Shown here: positions 1 through 8,644 of the stretch, piece by piece
Layout: each line of letters begins with the position of its first letter
Position numbering within the stretch: the stretch's first letter is position 1
From: Paenibacillus glycinis
GTDB lineage: Bacteria > Bacillota > Bacilli > Paenibacillales > Paenibacillaceae
Assembly: GCF_009909185.1 (NCBI RefSeq)
Contig: NZ_JAAAMV010000005.1
Coordinates: 62,001-126,000 of the forward strand
Direction: 5' to 3'
DNA: 64,000 bases
The notes under the pieces: model-generated
Seen by the model: only the letters and a program-made list of their open reading frames with translations
Told to the model about the DNA's origin: nothing
The model's database searches: none
Made by a program: the position numbers and the translations under genes

Positions 1-3000
1 AGCGGCGGTTCGCTTCCCGCTCGTTGCCGAGCTGCAGCCACGCCATGCCTTGGTAGAAAATCATGTCCGGCGGCTGATCGTTGTAGTACATCGCGCTTGC
101 CGGCTCCTCCAGCCCCTGGGAAGCGATGCCGAAGTGGCGCGCCGCTTCTTCCTGGCGGTTCAAGCCCATATGCGCGCACCCGAGATAATAATAGACGTTG
201 TTCTCCTGCGCCCCGGCCAGCTTGCCTTCCCCGAGGTTCTCGGGGTAGACGAGCGCTTCCTCGAGCAGGCCGATCGCTGCCTCGAAGCGGCCTTCGTCCA
301 TCTCCTGCTTGGCCCGCTCCACGCGGGACAGCACATGCTGGCCGGTCGCCTTGCCTTCGCCGCCTTCCCACGGGTGGAAGTTGCGGGCGCGCAGCGCCTT
401 CGCGGCTTCCTCGTGACGGCCGAGGGCATTCAGCAGCGCGACGCGCTCGAGGTAGAGATCGTCCCGCTTCCCGATGAGCGCCGGATGCGATTCCAGCTTC
501 TCCAGCCGCAGCGCCGCCTCGCGGCCGAGCTTCTTGTAGAGCTGGTCGAGCTCGTAGAATACCCGCGCGTCCCCTTCGTTGCACGCGAACGCCGTCTCCA
601 GCGAGCGGAGCGCCGCGTCCGCGTCGCCAAGCTTGTTGTAATAGGCGAGCGCGAGGTTCCGGTGCACCGTGGCGAACGCCGCATCCTGCGCGCGCGACGC
701 TTCCCAGTTGGCGATCGCGTCCTCGTGGCGCTTCTTGTCGTACATCCAGTTGCCCAGGTAGTAACGGGCTCTGCCGTCCGCCTGGTCGGCCCTAGCCGCG
801 CTCTGCAGCACGAGCAGGTCGAACAGGTTGTTCGGGAAGCAGTAATCCGGCTTCGCTTCCCGCCCGGCCCGGCGATGCGCGGCCGCCCGTTCCGGATGGC
901 CGGCCAGCTCGTGGAGGTAACCGAGCGCGTAATGCACCATCGGGTACGCGTCCGTTTCCTCGTTTGGCGCGAGTTGCGCGAGCACGGCGATCGCTTCCTC
1001 GTGCAAGCCCGCTTCCGCGTAGTCCGCGGCCAGGTTCAAATAGTTATGCGGATCGTCGCGCATGAGGCGCTTCAGCTCCGCGGACGCGGCGATCGCCTTG
1101 GCATCGTCGCCAAGCTCGGCATATGCCAGCGCCAGCTCCCGGGCTGCCCCGAAGTCGGCGACGTCGAGCCGCAGCGTCTCTTCGGCATACGCGGCCGCGG
1201 CCTGCGGACGGCCGAGCTTGCGCAGCAGCGCCGCATGCAGATGGCGCGACTTGTAATTGCGCGCGTTGCGGATAAGCGAACGCTCGGACAGCTCCAGCGC
1301 TTCCCCGTAGGCGCCTCTCGCGGCCGCGATGCGCGCCAGCGAGAAATACCCGGCATCCTGCCAAGCGACCGACCATACCGATTTGTAGAACGCGGCGAAC
1401 GCTTCCTCTTCGCGGCCCTGCAGCTTCAGGGCGACGCCGAGCTGGTAGAGCGCTTCGCTGTCGTACGGGTTCGGATTGCGCCAGGCGAGCGACTTGACCG
1501 CCGTCCGGAAATGGCTTTCCGCTTCGGCGAACAGCCCGCGCCGCAGCAGCAGCGTGCCGTAGGCGACGTTGATCCGGATATCGGACGGGTCGCGCTTCAG
1601 GCCTTCCAGGTAGTACGCTTCCGGCTCGAACGTGGCGTGCCGGTACTGCTCCAGATGAAGCCCGGCCAAGTACAATTGCTCCGTCGTGCGCAGCTCCGCC
1701 GGCTCCGGCAGCGGCTTCGCGGCGTCCGGCACCTGCTCGATGGACGGCTTCGCCGGCCGGTAGGAGACCAGCACCCGTCCGTCCGCGTCGCGGATGACGA
1801 CGATCAGATCATGCGCCCGGTCGGCCTCGTCGATCGTCACGATCGATTTGAACGTCGCCGTCGGCGAGAGCTCGACCGTCGTCTTCAAGTACTCCCGCCG
1901 CGCGCCGCGCAGCTCGATAACGGCGCCCGCGAACACCGAGGTCGCATAAGCCATGACAGTCGCCTGGCGGTTCGCTTCGTCGACCTCGAGATTGACGGCG
2001 GCATCGATCGTCGCGTTCTTCACGACGCCGATTTCCTTGTACGGCATGAAATACTGCTTGAACGACTTCTCCTCGTACGGCTGCAGCCAAGTGAAATCCG
2101 GCTGGTTGTCGGTGTAGACGCCCGTCATCAGCTCGATGTACGGACCGTCCTCGTCGGTCAGGTTGCGGTCCCACGCCTGACCGAATTCGCCGTTGCCCCA
2201 GGTCCACTGCTTCTTGCCCGGCGAGATATGGTGATTGGCCACGTGCAGCAAGCCTGCCTGCACGCCATGGTCGTAACCGCCGACGAAATTATAGTCGGAC
2301 TTGTAAGCCATGTACGACGTCGGCACCGGGATGTTGCGGTAGCGGGAGATGTCGACGCCCGCGGAATAGTCCATTTTGTAATACGTGCCCGTGGCGATCG
2401 GGAAGCGCGAGACGTCCCGCTTGCCATGGTCGAAGACGGCCGTGACGTCCGGCGGGAACACGGATTGCGTGTGGTCGTTGACCGCCACGGCCGGGTTCGC
2501 CCACCAGAGGAACGTCTGCGGCGACGCCGTCCGGTTATAGAGCTGCGCGGAGATTTCCAGGTACGCTTTGCCGGGATGCAGCGTGAAGCCGGCCGTCACC
2601 TTCGTGCCGTACATCCGGTCGATCTCGCTGACCCACACCGTCGCGCTGCCGTCCTCGTTCTCGGCGAGCCGGTATTCGACCGGGCCGTACGTGTTCGGAC
2701 GGTGATGCTGCGGCCAGTTGAACTCGATGCCGCCGGAGATCCACGGTCCCGCGAGCCCCACCAGCGCGGGCTTGATGACGCGGTTGTAGTAGACGAAGTC
2801 GTAATCGTTCGTCTTGTCCAGCGCGCGATAGATCCGGCCGCCGAGCTCCGGCATGATCTCGATGCGGACGTATTCGTTCTCGAGCGTCACGATTTGGTAC
2901 GGCTGCGGCTTCTTCTCGTCCTCGATGCGGTCGATGACGGGATGCGGATACACCTTGCCCGAGCTTCCCTGATACACGCGTTTCTCCAAGAACATCGGAT

Positions 3001-3106
3001 TGCGGTCAGGCTCCCCGATGCCGTACGTCGGAATGGAGACCGTTTCTTCCCGTACGCTTACGGCCTGCTTGGCTTGCGATTGCGTTTGCGTTTGCGGCTG
3101 CGTCAA
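1..3106 (-). CDS. DUF5107 domain protein with TPR repeats (3' end outside window)
   Basis: The reading frame enters at base 1 and starts at a TTG at 3106, 8 nt after an AGGAGG at 3115-3120. The N-terminal ~390 residues match the DUF5107 family: an early segment reads PELGGRIYRALDK, followed by a GPWISGGIEFNWPQHH motif and later a FLWWANPAV segment. This beta-sandwich resembles the galactose-mutarotase fold, so a carbohydrate ligand is likely. From about residue 430 on, the protein is a run of tetratricopeptide repeats (for example SEALYQLGVALKLQGREEEA), expected to form a superhelical binding surface. No signal peptide is visible, so it is probably cytoplasmic. More than 1000 codons are present and the C-terminus is missing. 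It is divergent from an AraC regulator, which suggests inducible sugar metabolism. Its substrate is unknown. Confidence 0.88.
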   Translation of the reverse strand, partial: MTQPQTQTQSQAKQAVSVREETVSIPTYGIGEPDRNPMFLEKRVYQGSSGKVYPHPVIDRIEDEKKPQPYQIVTLENEYVRIEIMPELGGRIYRALDKTNDYDFVYYNRVIKPALVGLAGPWISGGIEFNWPQHHRPNTYGPVEYRLAENEDGSATVWVSEIDRMYGTKVTAGFTLHPGKAYLEISAQLYNRTASPQTFLWWANPAVAVNDHTQSVFPPDVTAVFDHGKRDVSRFPIATGTYYKMDYSAGVDISRYRNIPVPTSYMAYKSDYNFVGGYDHGVQAGLLHVANHHISPGKKQWTWGNGEFGQAWDRNLTDEDGPYIELMTGVYTDNQPDFTWLQPYEEKSFKQYFMPYKEIGVVKNATIDAAVNLEVDEANRQATVMAYATSVFAGAVIELRGARREYLKTTVELSPTATFKSIVTIDEADRAHDLIVVIRDADGRVLVSYRPAKPSIEQVPDAAKPLPEPAELRTTEQLYLAGLHLEQYRHATFEPEAYYLEGLKRDPSDIRINVAYGTLLLRRGLFAEAESHFRTAVKSLAWRNPNPYDSEALYQLGVALKLQGREEEAFAAFYKSVWSVAWQDAGYFSLARIAAARGAYGEALELSERSLIRNARNYKSRHLHAALLRKLGRPQAAAAYAEETLRLDVADFGAARELALAYAELGDDAKAIAASAELKRLMRDDPHNYLNLAADYAEAGLHEEAIAVLAQLAPNEETDAYPMVHYALGYLHELAGHPERAAAHRRAGREAKPDYCFPNNLFDLLVLQSAARADQADGRARYYLGNWMYDKKRHEDAIANWEASRAQDAAFATVHRNLALAYYNKLGDADAALRSLETAFACNEGDARVFYELDQLYKKLGREAALRLEKLESHPALIGKRDDLYLERVALLNALGRHEEAAKALRARNFHPWEGGEGKATGQHVLSRVERAKQEMDEGRFEAAIGLLEEALVYPENLGEGKLAGAQENNVYYYLGCAHMGLNRQEEAARHFGIASQGLEEPASAMYYNDQPPDMIFYQGMAWLQLGNEREANRR

Positions 3107-3165
3107 CGCGAATTCCTCCTTCGATGTGTTTCGTATGCTTTAAATGTACGCCTCTTCCGCCGGTG

Positions 3166-3193
3166 TTCCAATTCACGAAATTCGGTTTATAAT
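3166..3193 (+). promoter_or_regulatory. Candidate sigma-A promoter for the AraC-family gene
   Basis: TATAAT lies at 3188-3193 with a weak -35, TTCCAA at 3166-3171, 16 bp upstream. It sits in the 187-bp divergent gap between the DUF5107 gene and the AraC gene. The -10 is perfect and the -35 poor, which would suit an activated promoter. Confidence 0.45.
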
Positions 3194-3293
3194 GGAGGAT
3201 ATTCGGATTTCATTATTGATTCAATGCTTCTATAGGCTTTATTAACGCTATGTAATGAACGATTTTCTTATTTTCACGAATTGGAGGCGCCCC

Positions 3294-4187
3294 ATGACGG
3301 AAGAAAACCGCAAACCCGAAGGCTTCCCCGAGCAGAAGCTCTACGTGCTCCCGGCCTACCAGACCGAGGAGCTGGCGCGCCACCCGCTGACGCGGGGGCT
3401 GTTCATCAGCGACATCGGCGCGTTCCCCCATGCCGAGTACCACTACCGCGAGCGCCCGGAGGGCAGCGACAGCCATATTTTCATCTACTGCTTCGCCGGG
3501 GAGGGCTGGATCGAGCTGGACGGCCGGACGCAAACCGTCGGGGAGGGCACGCTGGCCGTCATTCCCGCTTGGGCCGCCCACCGGTACGGCGCGTCGGCGC
3601 AGCGGCCTTGGAGCATCTATTGGTTTCACCTGAGGGGCGAGCACGTCGCCGACTTCCTCTCGCTGTACGGCCTCGACGCGGCCGGCCCCGTGCGTCTGCC
3701 CGCGGTCGTGCAGGCCGATTGGGCGGCCGAATTCGAGCGGGCGTACGCGCTGCTGACGGACAAGCCGTATTCCCTGCCGGTGCTGGTCCATGTCTCGCAG
3801 GCGCTGGGCCAGCTGCTCGGCCGCATCGGGCTCGGCGTCGGCGGCTCGGCGCGCGACCGGAAGCGCGAGTCCGATCTCGAGCGCGCGATCCGCTATCTGG
3901 GCGATCGGCTCGCGGAGAGCGTCAGCCTGCCGGAATTGGCGGCGCATACCGGCTTGTCCAAGCAGCACTTGATCTACCTGTTCAATCAGGAGACGGGCTT
4001 CCCGCCCATCGAATATTTCCTGCGGATGAAAATGCAAAAAGCCGGTCAGCTGCTCAGCTTGACCGGCCTTACCGTCAAAGAAATCGCCGCGTCCGTCGGC
4101 ATCCCGGACCCGTACTACTTCTCCAGGCTGTTCAAGAAACGGATGGGCGTGCCGCCGACGGAGTACCGCAGCGCGCCGAAGGGCTAA
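3294..4187 (+). CDS. AraC-family transcriptional regulator
   Basis: This 297-residue protein has a cupin-type sugar-sensing N-terminal half (histidine-rich segment near residues 45-60, then FAGEGWIEL) and a C-terminal double helix-turn-helix. The second HTH ends in the family signature DPYYFSRLFKKRMGVPPTEYR. The start chosen is ATG 3294 after TTGGAGGCGCCCC; an ATG 39 nt upstream has no ribosome site. It is transcribed away from the DUF5107 gene, so it most likely activates that gene in response to a carbohydrate. The ligand cannot be read from the sequence. Confidence 0.9.
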   Translation: MTEENRKPEGFPEQKLYVLPAYQTEELARHPLTRGLFISDIGAFPHAEYHYRERPEGSDSHIFIYCFAGEGWIELDGRTQTVGEGTLAVIPAWAAHRYGASAQRPWSIYWFHLRGEHVADFLSLYGLDAAGPVRLPAVVQADWAAEFERAYALLTDKPYSLPVLVHVSQALGQLLGRIGLGVGGSARDRKRESDLERAIRYLGDRLAESVSLPELAAHTGLSKQHLIYLFNQETGFPPIEYFLRMKMQKAGQLLSLTGLTVKEIAASVGIPDPYYFSRLFKKRMGVPPTEYRSAPKG

Positions 4188-4281
4188 GCATCCGCTCGCG
4201 AACCGGTTAAACGTGCATGCCAATTCGTATTCCGCATGAATCCGTGGCCGCCGCCATGCCAGACGCCGACGCTCCCCTGAC

Positions 4282-4347
4282 CGCAAACAAAAACAGAGCT
4301 TGCCGCCCCGTCATCGATTCGGCATCGATCGGAAGCAGGCAAGCTCT
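4282..4347 (-). terminator. Rho-independent terminator of the GH36 alpha-galactosidase gene
   Basis: The inverted repeat AGAGCTTGCC (4295-4304) / GGCAAGCTCT (4338-4347) is followed on the minus strand by the T-rich tract GTTTTTGTTTG (4284-4294). It lies about 150 bp after the alpha-galactosidase stop. The AraC gene converges on it from the other side. Bases 4348-4498 contain no gene that I can see. Confidence 0.7.
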
Positions 4348-4498
4348 TCATTCGTGTATCGTCAGATCGCCGCGGCATGTTCCACCCGCGCCGCTCGATC
4401 AACCGGGGCATCGGGTTGACAGCCGTCACGGGCCCTCTCACCTTCGCGCAGCAGCTGCCAAGGGCCGGAAGCGGTTAGCGCCGCAGCAGCTACAGGCG

Positions 4499-6595
4499 CT
4501 ACAGGCGCGTCAGGCGCAGCAGCGTGCTGCCGTAATCGCCGCGCAGCGTCAGCGGGAAGCCGGCGCCCATCAGCGTCGCGCCATGGCGGACGACCGCTTC
4601 GCCGCCGTCCTGGCTGACGGCGTAGGTCGCTTCGGCGTCCAGCCCCTGCAGGCGCAGCCGACGCTCCGCGGAGCCGAAATGCTGCGATTGCAGGAATACG
4701 AACGCGACGGATTCGGCTCCGTCCTTGCCGACGTACTGGTACGCGGCTAGGTTCGAGCGTCCGAGCGGCTCGAGCCGATACAGCTCGCCTTCCTGCACGG
4801 TGCCGCGAATCTCCTTGTACAGCGCGACGAACTCGCGCGCCTCCGCCATTTCCGCGTCGGACCATTTGGAGATATTCGCCCCGATGCCGAGCCCGCCCAT
4901 CATGGAGCTGTGGAAGCGGTACGAGAGCGGCAGGCTTCTGCCGTTGAAGCCGTTCGGCGATTCCGTCACCCAGCACATCATGACGGAAGGGCTGTACGCG
5001 TACGCGAAGCCTTCCTGGATCGCCAGCCGGTCGCGCGCATCGGTGTTGTCGCTGACCCAGGCTTGGTCGGCGAACCGCAGCATGCCGAGGTCGATCCGGG
5101 CGCCGCCTCCCGCGCAGGTCTCGAATTCGACGTGCGGGAAGCGCGCCCGCAGCTCCGCCCAGATCTCGTAGACGTGCTCGACGTGCTTCTGCCACACCGG
5201 CAGCCCTTCCGGCGCCGAGCCCGGCTCCGTGACCGTGCGGTTCATGTCCCACTTGATGAACGAGATATCGTGCTTGGCGAGCAGCTCCGTCATGAAGCCG
5301 AGCACGAATTCCTTGACCTCGGGCAGCCCGAGGTTGAGCAGATGCTGGTTGCGCAGCTGCGTGCCCTCGCGCGTCGGGAAGCGGTAGATCCATTCCGGAT
5401 GCGCGCGGTACAGGTCGCTGTCGGGATTGACCGACTCCGGCTCGACCCAGAGGCCGAACTCCATGCCGAGACCCTTGACTTCGTCGATGAGCGCCTGCAG
5501 GCCGTTCGGGAATTTCGCCGGATTGACCTGCCAGTCGCCAAGTCCCGCGCGGTCGTTGTTGCGCGCCCCGAACCAGCCGTCGTCGACGACGAACCGCTCG
5601 ACGCCGAGCGCCGCGGCCCGGCGGGCCAGCTTGATCTGCTCGTCCGCCTGCACGTCGAACTCGGTCGCTTCCCACGAGTTGTACAGCACCTTGCGCAGCT
5701 GGCGCGCAGGCAGGACATGCGCGCGCTCGTACGCGTGCAGCTGCCGGCTCATCGCGCCGAAGCCGCCGTCCGCGAAGCCGCCCGTGAACACCGGCGACGT
5801 ATACGACGCGCCCGGCGCAAGCGCGAACGCGCCGTCGAAATCGTTGATGCCCCCGACGATGCGGAGATGGCCGAACGTCGACTTCTCGGCGACGATCTTC
5901 CAGTTGCCGCTCCAGCCGAGCGCGCCGAACCAGACGCGGCCGTGCGTCTCGCCGGATTTCCCGTCGTCGATCGCGAACCACGGGTTGGCATGCGGGCCGG
6001 TGAAGCCCCGGCGCGACTCGATGACCTTCTTCCCTTCGCTCAGCACCGTCCTGCGCAGCTGGTACTCGCCCGCCCAACGGCCGGATACGTGCGTCATCCG
6101 ATAATCCGGCAGCCCTTGGACGGACCAGACCGCGGCCATCGCCTGCTCGATCCGGACCGGGAGCGCCTCGTCGTTGCGAACGCGGACGTATCGTTCGATG
6201 ATGTCATGCTCGGGATAGACCTTGTAATGCATGTCCACGCGAAACGCATAATGCCGGTCGGCGAGCTTGACCGTCAGCTCGTTCTCCCCCGCGATCTCGT
6301 AGCCCTCGTAGTCGAGCTTCAGGTCGCGGACGCCGTCGCCGAATTCGACCTTCAGCCCCGGCTCGGCGTAGTGGCTGCCGCCCCAGCCGCCGAATTCTTC
6401 CGTCTCGCGGTCGACGTCCGCGTCGAACGAGCTGTGCGAACGTCCCTTCAGCATGTCGATGCATTCCGCCGCCTCCACGCGTTCGCCCCAGTAGACGTGC
6501 TGGACCGTGCCCTTCCCGTTCACGCCGAACACATACGAGGTCCGATCGGTGCGAATCTCGAACAGTCTTGTTTCCTCCGAATAGTAAACCGGCAA
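4499..6595 (-). CDS. Alpha-galactosidase, GH36
   Basis: A 698-residue retaining alpha-galactosidase that removes terminal alpha-1,6-linked galactose from oligosaccharides such as melibiose or raffinose. The N-terminal beta-sandwich (about 1-290) is followed by a TIM barrel with VVDDGWFGARNND (337-348) and GLWVEPE (381-387). The nucleophile is Asp450 in SFIKWDMNR and the likely acid/base is Asp516 in VSDNTDA, the GH36 arrangement. There is no signal peptide, so it acts in the cytoplasm on imported sugar. The start is TTG 6595, which matches the usual N-terminus of the family although the ribosome site (GGGG) is weak. It lies 280 bp downstream of the transporter genes and carries its own copy of the putative YesN-binding element. 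Confidence 0.93.
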   Translation of the reverse strand: MPVYYSEETRLFEIRTDRTSYVFGVNGKGTVQHVYWGERVEAAECIDMLKGRSHSSFDADVDRETEEFGGWGGSHYAEPGLKVEFGDGVRDLKLDYEGYEIAGENELTVKLADRHYAFRVDMHYKVYPEHDIIERYVRVRNDEALPVRIEQAMAAVWSVQGLPDYRMTHVSGRWAGEYQLRRTVLSEGKKVIESRRGFTGPHANPWFAIDDGKSGETHGRVWFGALGWSGNWKIVAEKSTFGHLRIVGGINDFDGAFALAPGASYTSPVFTGGFADGGFGAMSRQLHAYERAHVLPARQLRKVLYNSWEATEFDVQADEQIKLARRAAALGVERFVVDDGWFGARNNDRAGLGDWQVNPAKFPNGLQALIDEVKGLGMEFGLWVEPESVNPDSDLYRAHPEWIYRFPTREGTQLRNQHLLNLGLPEVKEFVLGFMTELLAKHDISFIKWDMNRTVTEPGSAPEGLPVWQKHVEHVYEIWAELRARFPHVEFETCAGGGARIDLGMLRFADQAWVSDNTDARDRLAIQEGFAYAYSPSVMMCWVTESPNGFNGRSLPLSYRFHSSMMGGLGIGANISKWSDAEMAEAREFVALYKEIRGTVQEGELYRLEPLGRSNLAAYQYVGKDGAESVAFVFLQSQHFGSAERRLRLQGLDAEATYAVSQDGGEAVVRHGATLMGAGFPLTLRGDYGSTLLRLTRL

Positions 6596-6700
6596 TTTCG
6601 ATACCCCATTTCGCTAGCAGAATGGCGTGCAGAATCGCGCGAGCGGTTTCGCGCATGCGCGTTCGAGAAATTTTAGCGCCCGCGTCCTGGCGATGAGAAT

Positions 6701-6735
6701 CCAAAAAATTGTGCAGTTCATGTTCAATTTTTTGG
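6701..6735 (-). promoter_or_regulatory. Inverted repeat containing a putative YesN-binding element upstream of the alpha-galactosidase
   Basis: Two inverted arms, CCAAAAAATTG (6701-6711) and CAATTTTTTGG (6725-6735), flank a short spacer. Read on the minus strand, 6734-6719 gives CAAAAAATTGAACATG, a 16-mer found again exactly at 10142-10127 and in a 13/16 form at 14618-14603. It lies about 125 bp upstream of the alpha-galactosidase start. A response-regulator binding role is inference. Confidence 0.5.
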
Positions 6736-6758
6736 CGGCTATCCGCGCAAGACGACGC

Positions 6759-6803
6759 AAAGCCAGGCATTTCGCGGATTAATGCCGCGAATAACCTGGC
6801 TTT
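6759..6803 (-). terminator. Long hairpin after the permease gene
   Basis: AAAGCCAGG (6759-6767) pairs with CCTGGCTTT (6795-6803) around an inner hairpin (TTCGCGG / CCGCGAA). It follows the last permease gene and precedes the alpha-galactosidase promoter region. There is no clear T-tract, so it may be a weak terminator or an mRNA-stabilising structure. Confidence 0.4.
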
Positions 6804-6875
6804 AGCGCGTTAAAATCAAATGCCATTAACAACCCGGCGTCGGCTCGAACGCCCGGCCGACCCGTCGGCGACGAC

Positions 6876-7694
6876 TTACCCTTTGATCGCGCCGGCCGCA
6901 ATCCCTTTGATGATGAACCGCTGCATGAACAGGAAGAAGACGACGATCGGAATCATGCCCATGACCGCGTAGGCGAAGGCAAGGTTCAGGTCGCTGCTGT
7001 ACTGTCCGAAGAAGAAATACTGCTGCAGCGGGATCGTGCGATAGCTCTTGTCCTGCAGGTACAACAGGGGTAGCAGAAAGTCGTTCCAGATATACAGCAC
7101 GTTCAGCACGAGCACGGTGGCCGTGACCGGCTTGAGCAGGGGCAGGATGATCCGGACGAAGATGCCCGGCGTCGAGCAGCCGTCGATGCGCGCGGCCTCC
7201 TCGATCTCGCGCGAGATGCCGCGCACGAAGCCGGTGTAGAACAGCACGCCGGACTGCACGCCGAAGCCGCCGTAGATGAGCATGATGCCCCAATGGCTGT
7301 TCAGGAGATGCAGCGACTTGCCGAGCTTGTACAAGGGCAGCATCGTCACTTGGAACGGCACCATCATGCCGGAGAGGAAGAGCAGGTAGACGATGCTGTA
7401 GAACGGCTTATTCCCGCGGGCGATCGCGTAGCCGCTCAGCGCCGAGACGATGATGATCACCGTGACCGACAACGCCGTGACGATCAGGCTGTTCGTGATG
7501 GCTTCCGGGTATTTGGACGTATCCCAAGCGTGCGAGAAGTTCGAGAAGTTCAAGCTGCCCGGAAGCGCGTAGAAGGAATCGAACGTTTCCTTCGCGGATT
7601 TCATCGACATGAGCAGCGCCACATATAGCGGGAACATGAACACGGCCGCCAGCAGCAGCACGAGCGCGAATACGGCGATTTTGGTGCCTCGCAT
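6876..7694 (-). CDS. Carbohydrate ABC transporter permease, MalG type (CUT1)
   Basis: A 272-residue inner-membrane permease with six predicted transmembrane segments and the EAA loop, read here as EEAARIDGCSTPGIFVRIILPLLKP at roughly residues 160-185. That loop docks the shared MsmX/MalK-type ATPase, which is not encoded in this window. Its ATG overlaps the stop codon of the preceding permease (TGATG), so the two are translationally coupled. With the binding protein and the MalF-type partner it should import a galactoside for the GH36 enzyme downstream. The substrate is inferred from context only. Confidence 0.93.
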   Translation of the reverse strand: MRGTKIAVFALVLLLAAVFMFPLYVALLMSMKSAKETFDSFYALPGSLNFSNFSHAWDTSKYPEAITNSLIVTALSVTVIIIVSALSGYAIARGNKPFYSIVYLLFLSGMMVPFQVTMLPLYKLGKSLHLLNSHWGIMLIYGGFGVQSGVLFYTGFVRGISREIEEAARIDGCSTPGIFVRIILPLLKPVTATVLVLNVLYIWNDFLLPLLYLQDKSYRTIPLQQYFFFGQYSSDLNLAFAYAVMGMIPIVVFFLFMQRFIIKGIAAGAIKG

Positions 7695-8572
7695 CAGAGA
7701 TCCACCTCCCGTTTTCTAAAGATGGACACCTGGACCACCGTGACGACGACGAGCACCACGAAGAAAATCATGGACATCGCCATGCCGTAGCCGGCCTTGA
7801 ACGACGAGAACGCGGTTTTGTAAACAAACGTGGTAATGACCTCCGTCGAGAAGCTAGGACCGCCGTTCGTCGTGACGTACACGAGGTCGAACACCTTGAG
7901 CGAGCCTGTCAGCGTGAGCAGCATGTTGATCGTGATGGACGGCGCGAGCAGCGGCAGCGTGACGTTCCGGAATGCCCGGAACGCGCCGGCGCCGTCGATC
8001 TTGGCGCTCTCGAGCAGCTCGCCCGGAATGCCCTGCAGCCCGGCGATATAGATGATCATCGGCGGGCCGATGCCCTGCCAGACGGCCACGACGATCAGCC
8101 CGAACAACGCGTAATGCGGATTGCCGAGCGGACTCGTCACGTCCATGCCGAACGCGGCGAACAGCTTCGGAAAGCCTTGGCTGTAGTTGTAGCTCCAGAT
8201 ATAGCCCGTGAGCACGACCGAAATGATGCTCGGCAGAAAGAACATGGTACGAAACAGGTTCCGCGCGGGCAAATAGCTGTCCAGCAGCAGCGCGAACAGC
8301 AGCGACAGCACATTCACGAGCACGGTCATGATAATCGCATATTTAAACGTGTTGCCCAGGGCCGTCCACAGGTCGGAATCCTGGACCGCATTCACGTAAT
8401 TGTCCCATCCAATGTAGGTCAGCTTGCTCGAGATGCCGTCCCAGCTGGTGAACGAATAGCGCGCGCCCGTCACGAGGGGCACGATGACCGCGAACGTGAA
8501 CAGGAACAAGCCCGGAACCAGGAACAGGACATACCACATCTCGCGTTTGAACGTCTTCCTAAGCGCTTGCAT
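7694..8572 (-). CDS. Sugar ABC transporter permease, MalF/UgpA type (CUT1)
   Basis: A 292-residue membrane protein with six predicted helices and an EAA-type loop (ELLESAKIDGAGAFRAFRNV). The start is ATG 8572, placed 6 nt after GGAAGGGGG; a TTG two codons upstream lacks spacing to the ribosome site. It is paired with the MalG-type permease, whose start overlaps its stop. It is the second channel subunit of the presumed galactoside importer. Confidence 0.93.
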   Translation of the reverse strand: MQALRKTFKREMWYVLFLVPGLFLFTFAVIVPLVTGARYSFTSWDGISSKLTYIGWDNYVNAVQDSDLWTALGNTFKYAIIMTVLVNVLSLLFALLLDSYLPARNLFRTMFFLPSIISVVLTGYIWSYNYSQGFPKLFAAFGMDVTSPLGNPHYALFGLIVVAVWQGIGPPMIIYIAGLQGIPGELLESAKIDGAGAFRAFRNVTLPLLAPSITINMLLTLTGSLKVFDLVYVTTNGGPSFSTEVITTFVYKTAFSSFKAGYGMAMSMIFFVVLVVVTVVQVSIFRKREVDL

Positions 8573-8598
8573 AAACAACCCCCTTCCGGAGCCGCGAA

Positions 8599-8621
8599 CG
8601 GCACAGGCCCGGCCCGTGCCG
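8599..8621 (-). other. Intercistronic hairpin between binding-protein and permease genes
   Basis: CGGCAC (8599-8604) pairs with GTGCCG (8616-8621). Hairpins in this position commonly stabilise the upstream binding-protein mRNA and lower expression of the permeases, as between malE and malF. No T-tract follows. Confidence 0.45.
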
Positions 8622-8644
8622 CTTCGGATCCGTTTGCTGCCTCG

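Noticed and set aside
50-3235. A 1061-codon open frame on the plus strand
   Set aside because: It is antisense to the DUF5107/TPR gene. Its Arg/Val-rich composition is what a GC-rich gene gives in the opposite frame, and it lacks a ribosome site.
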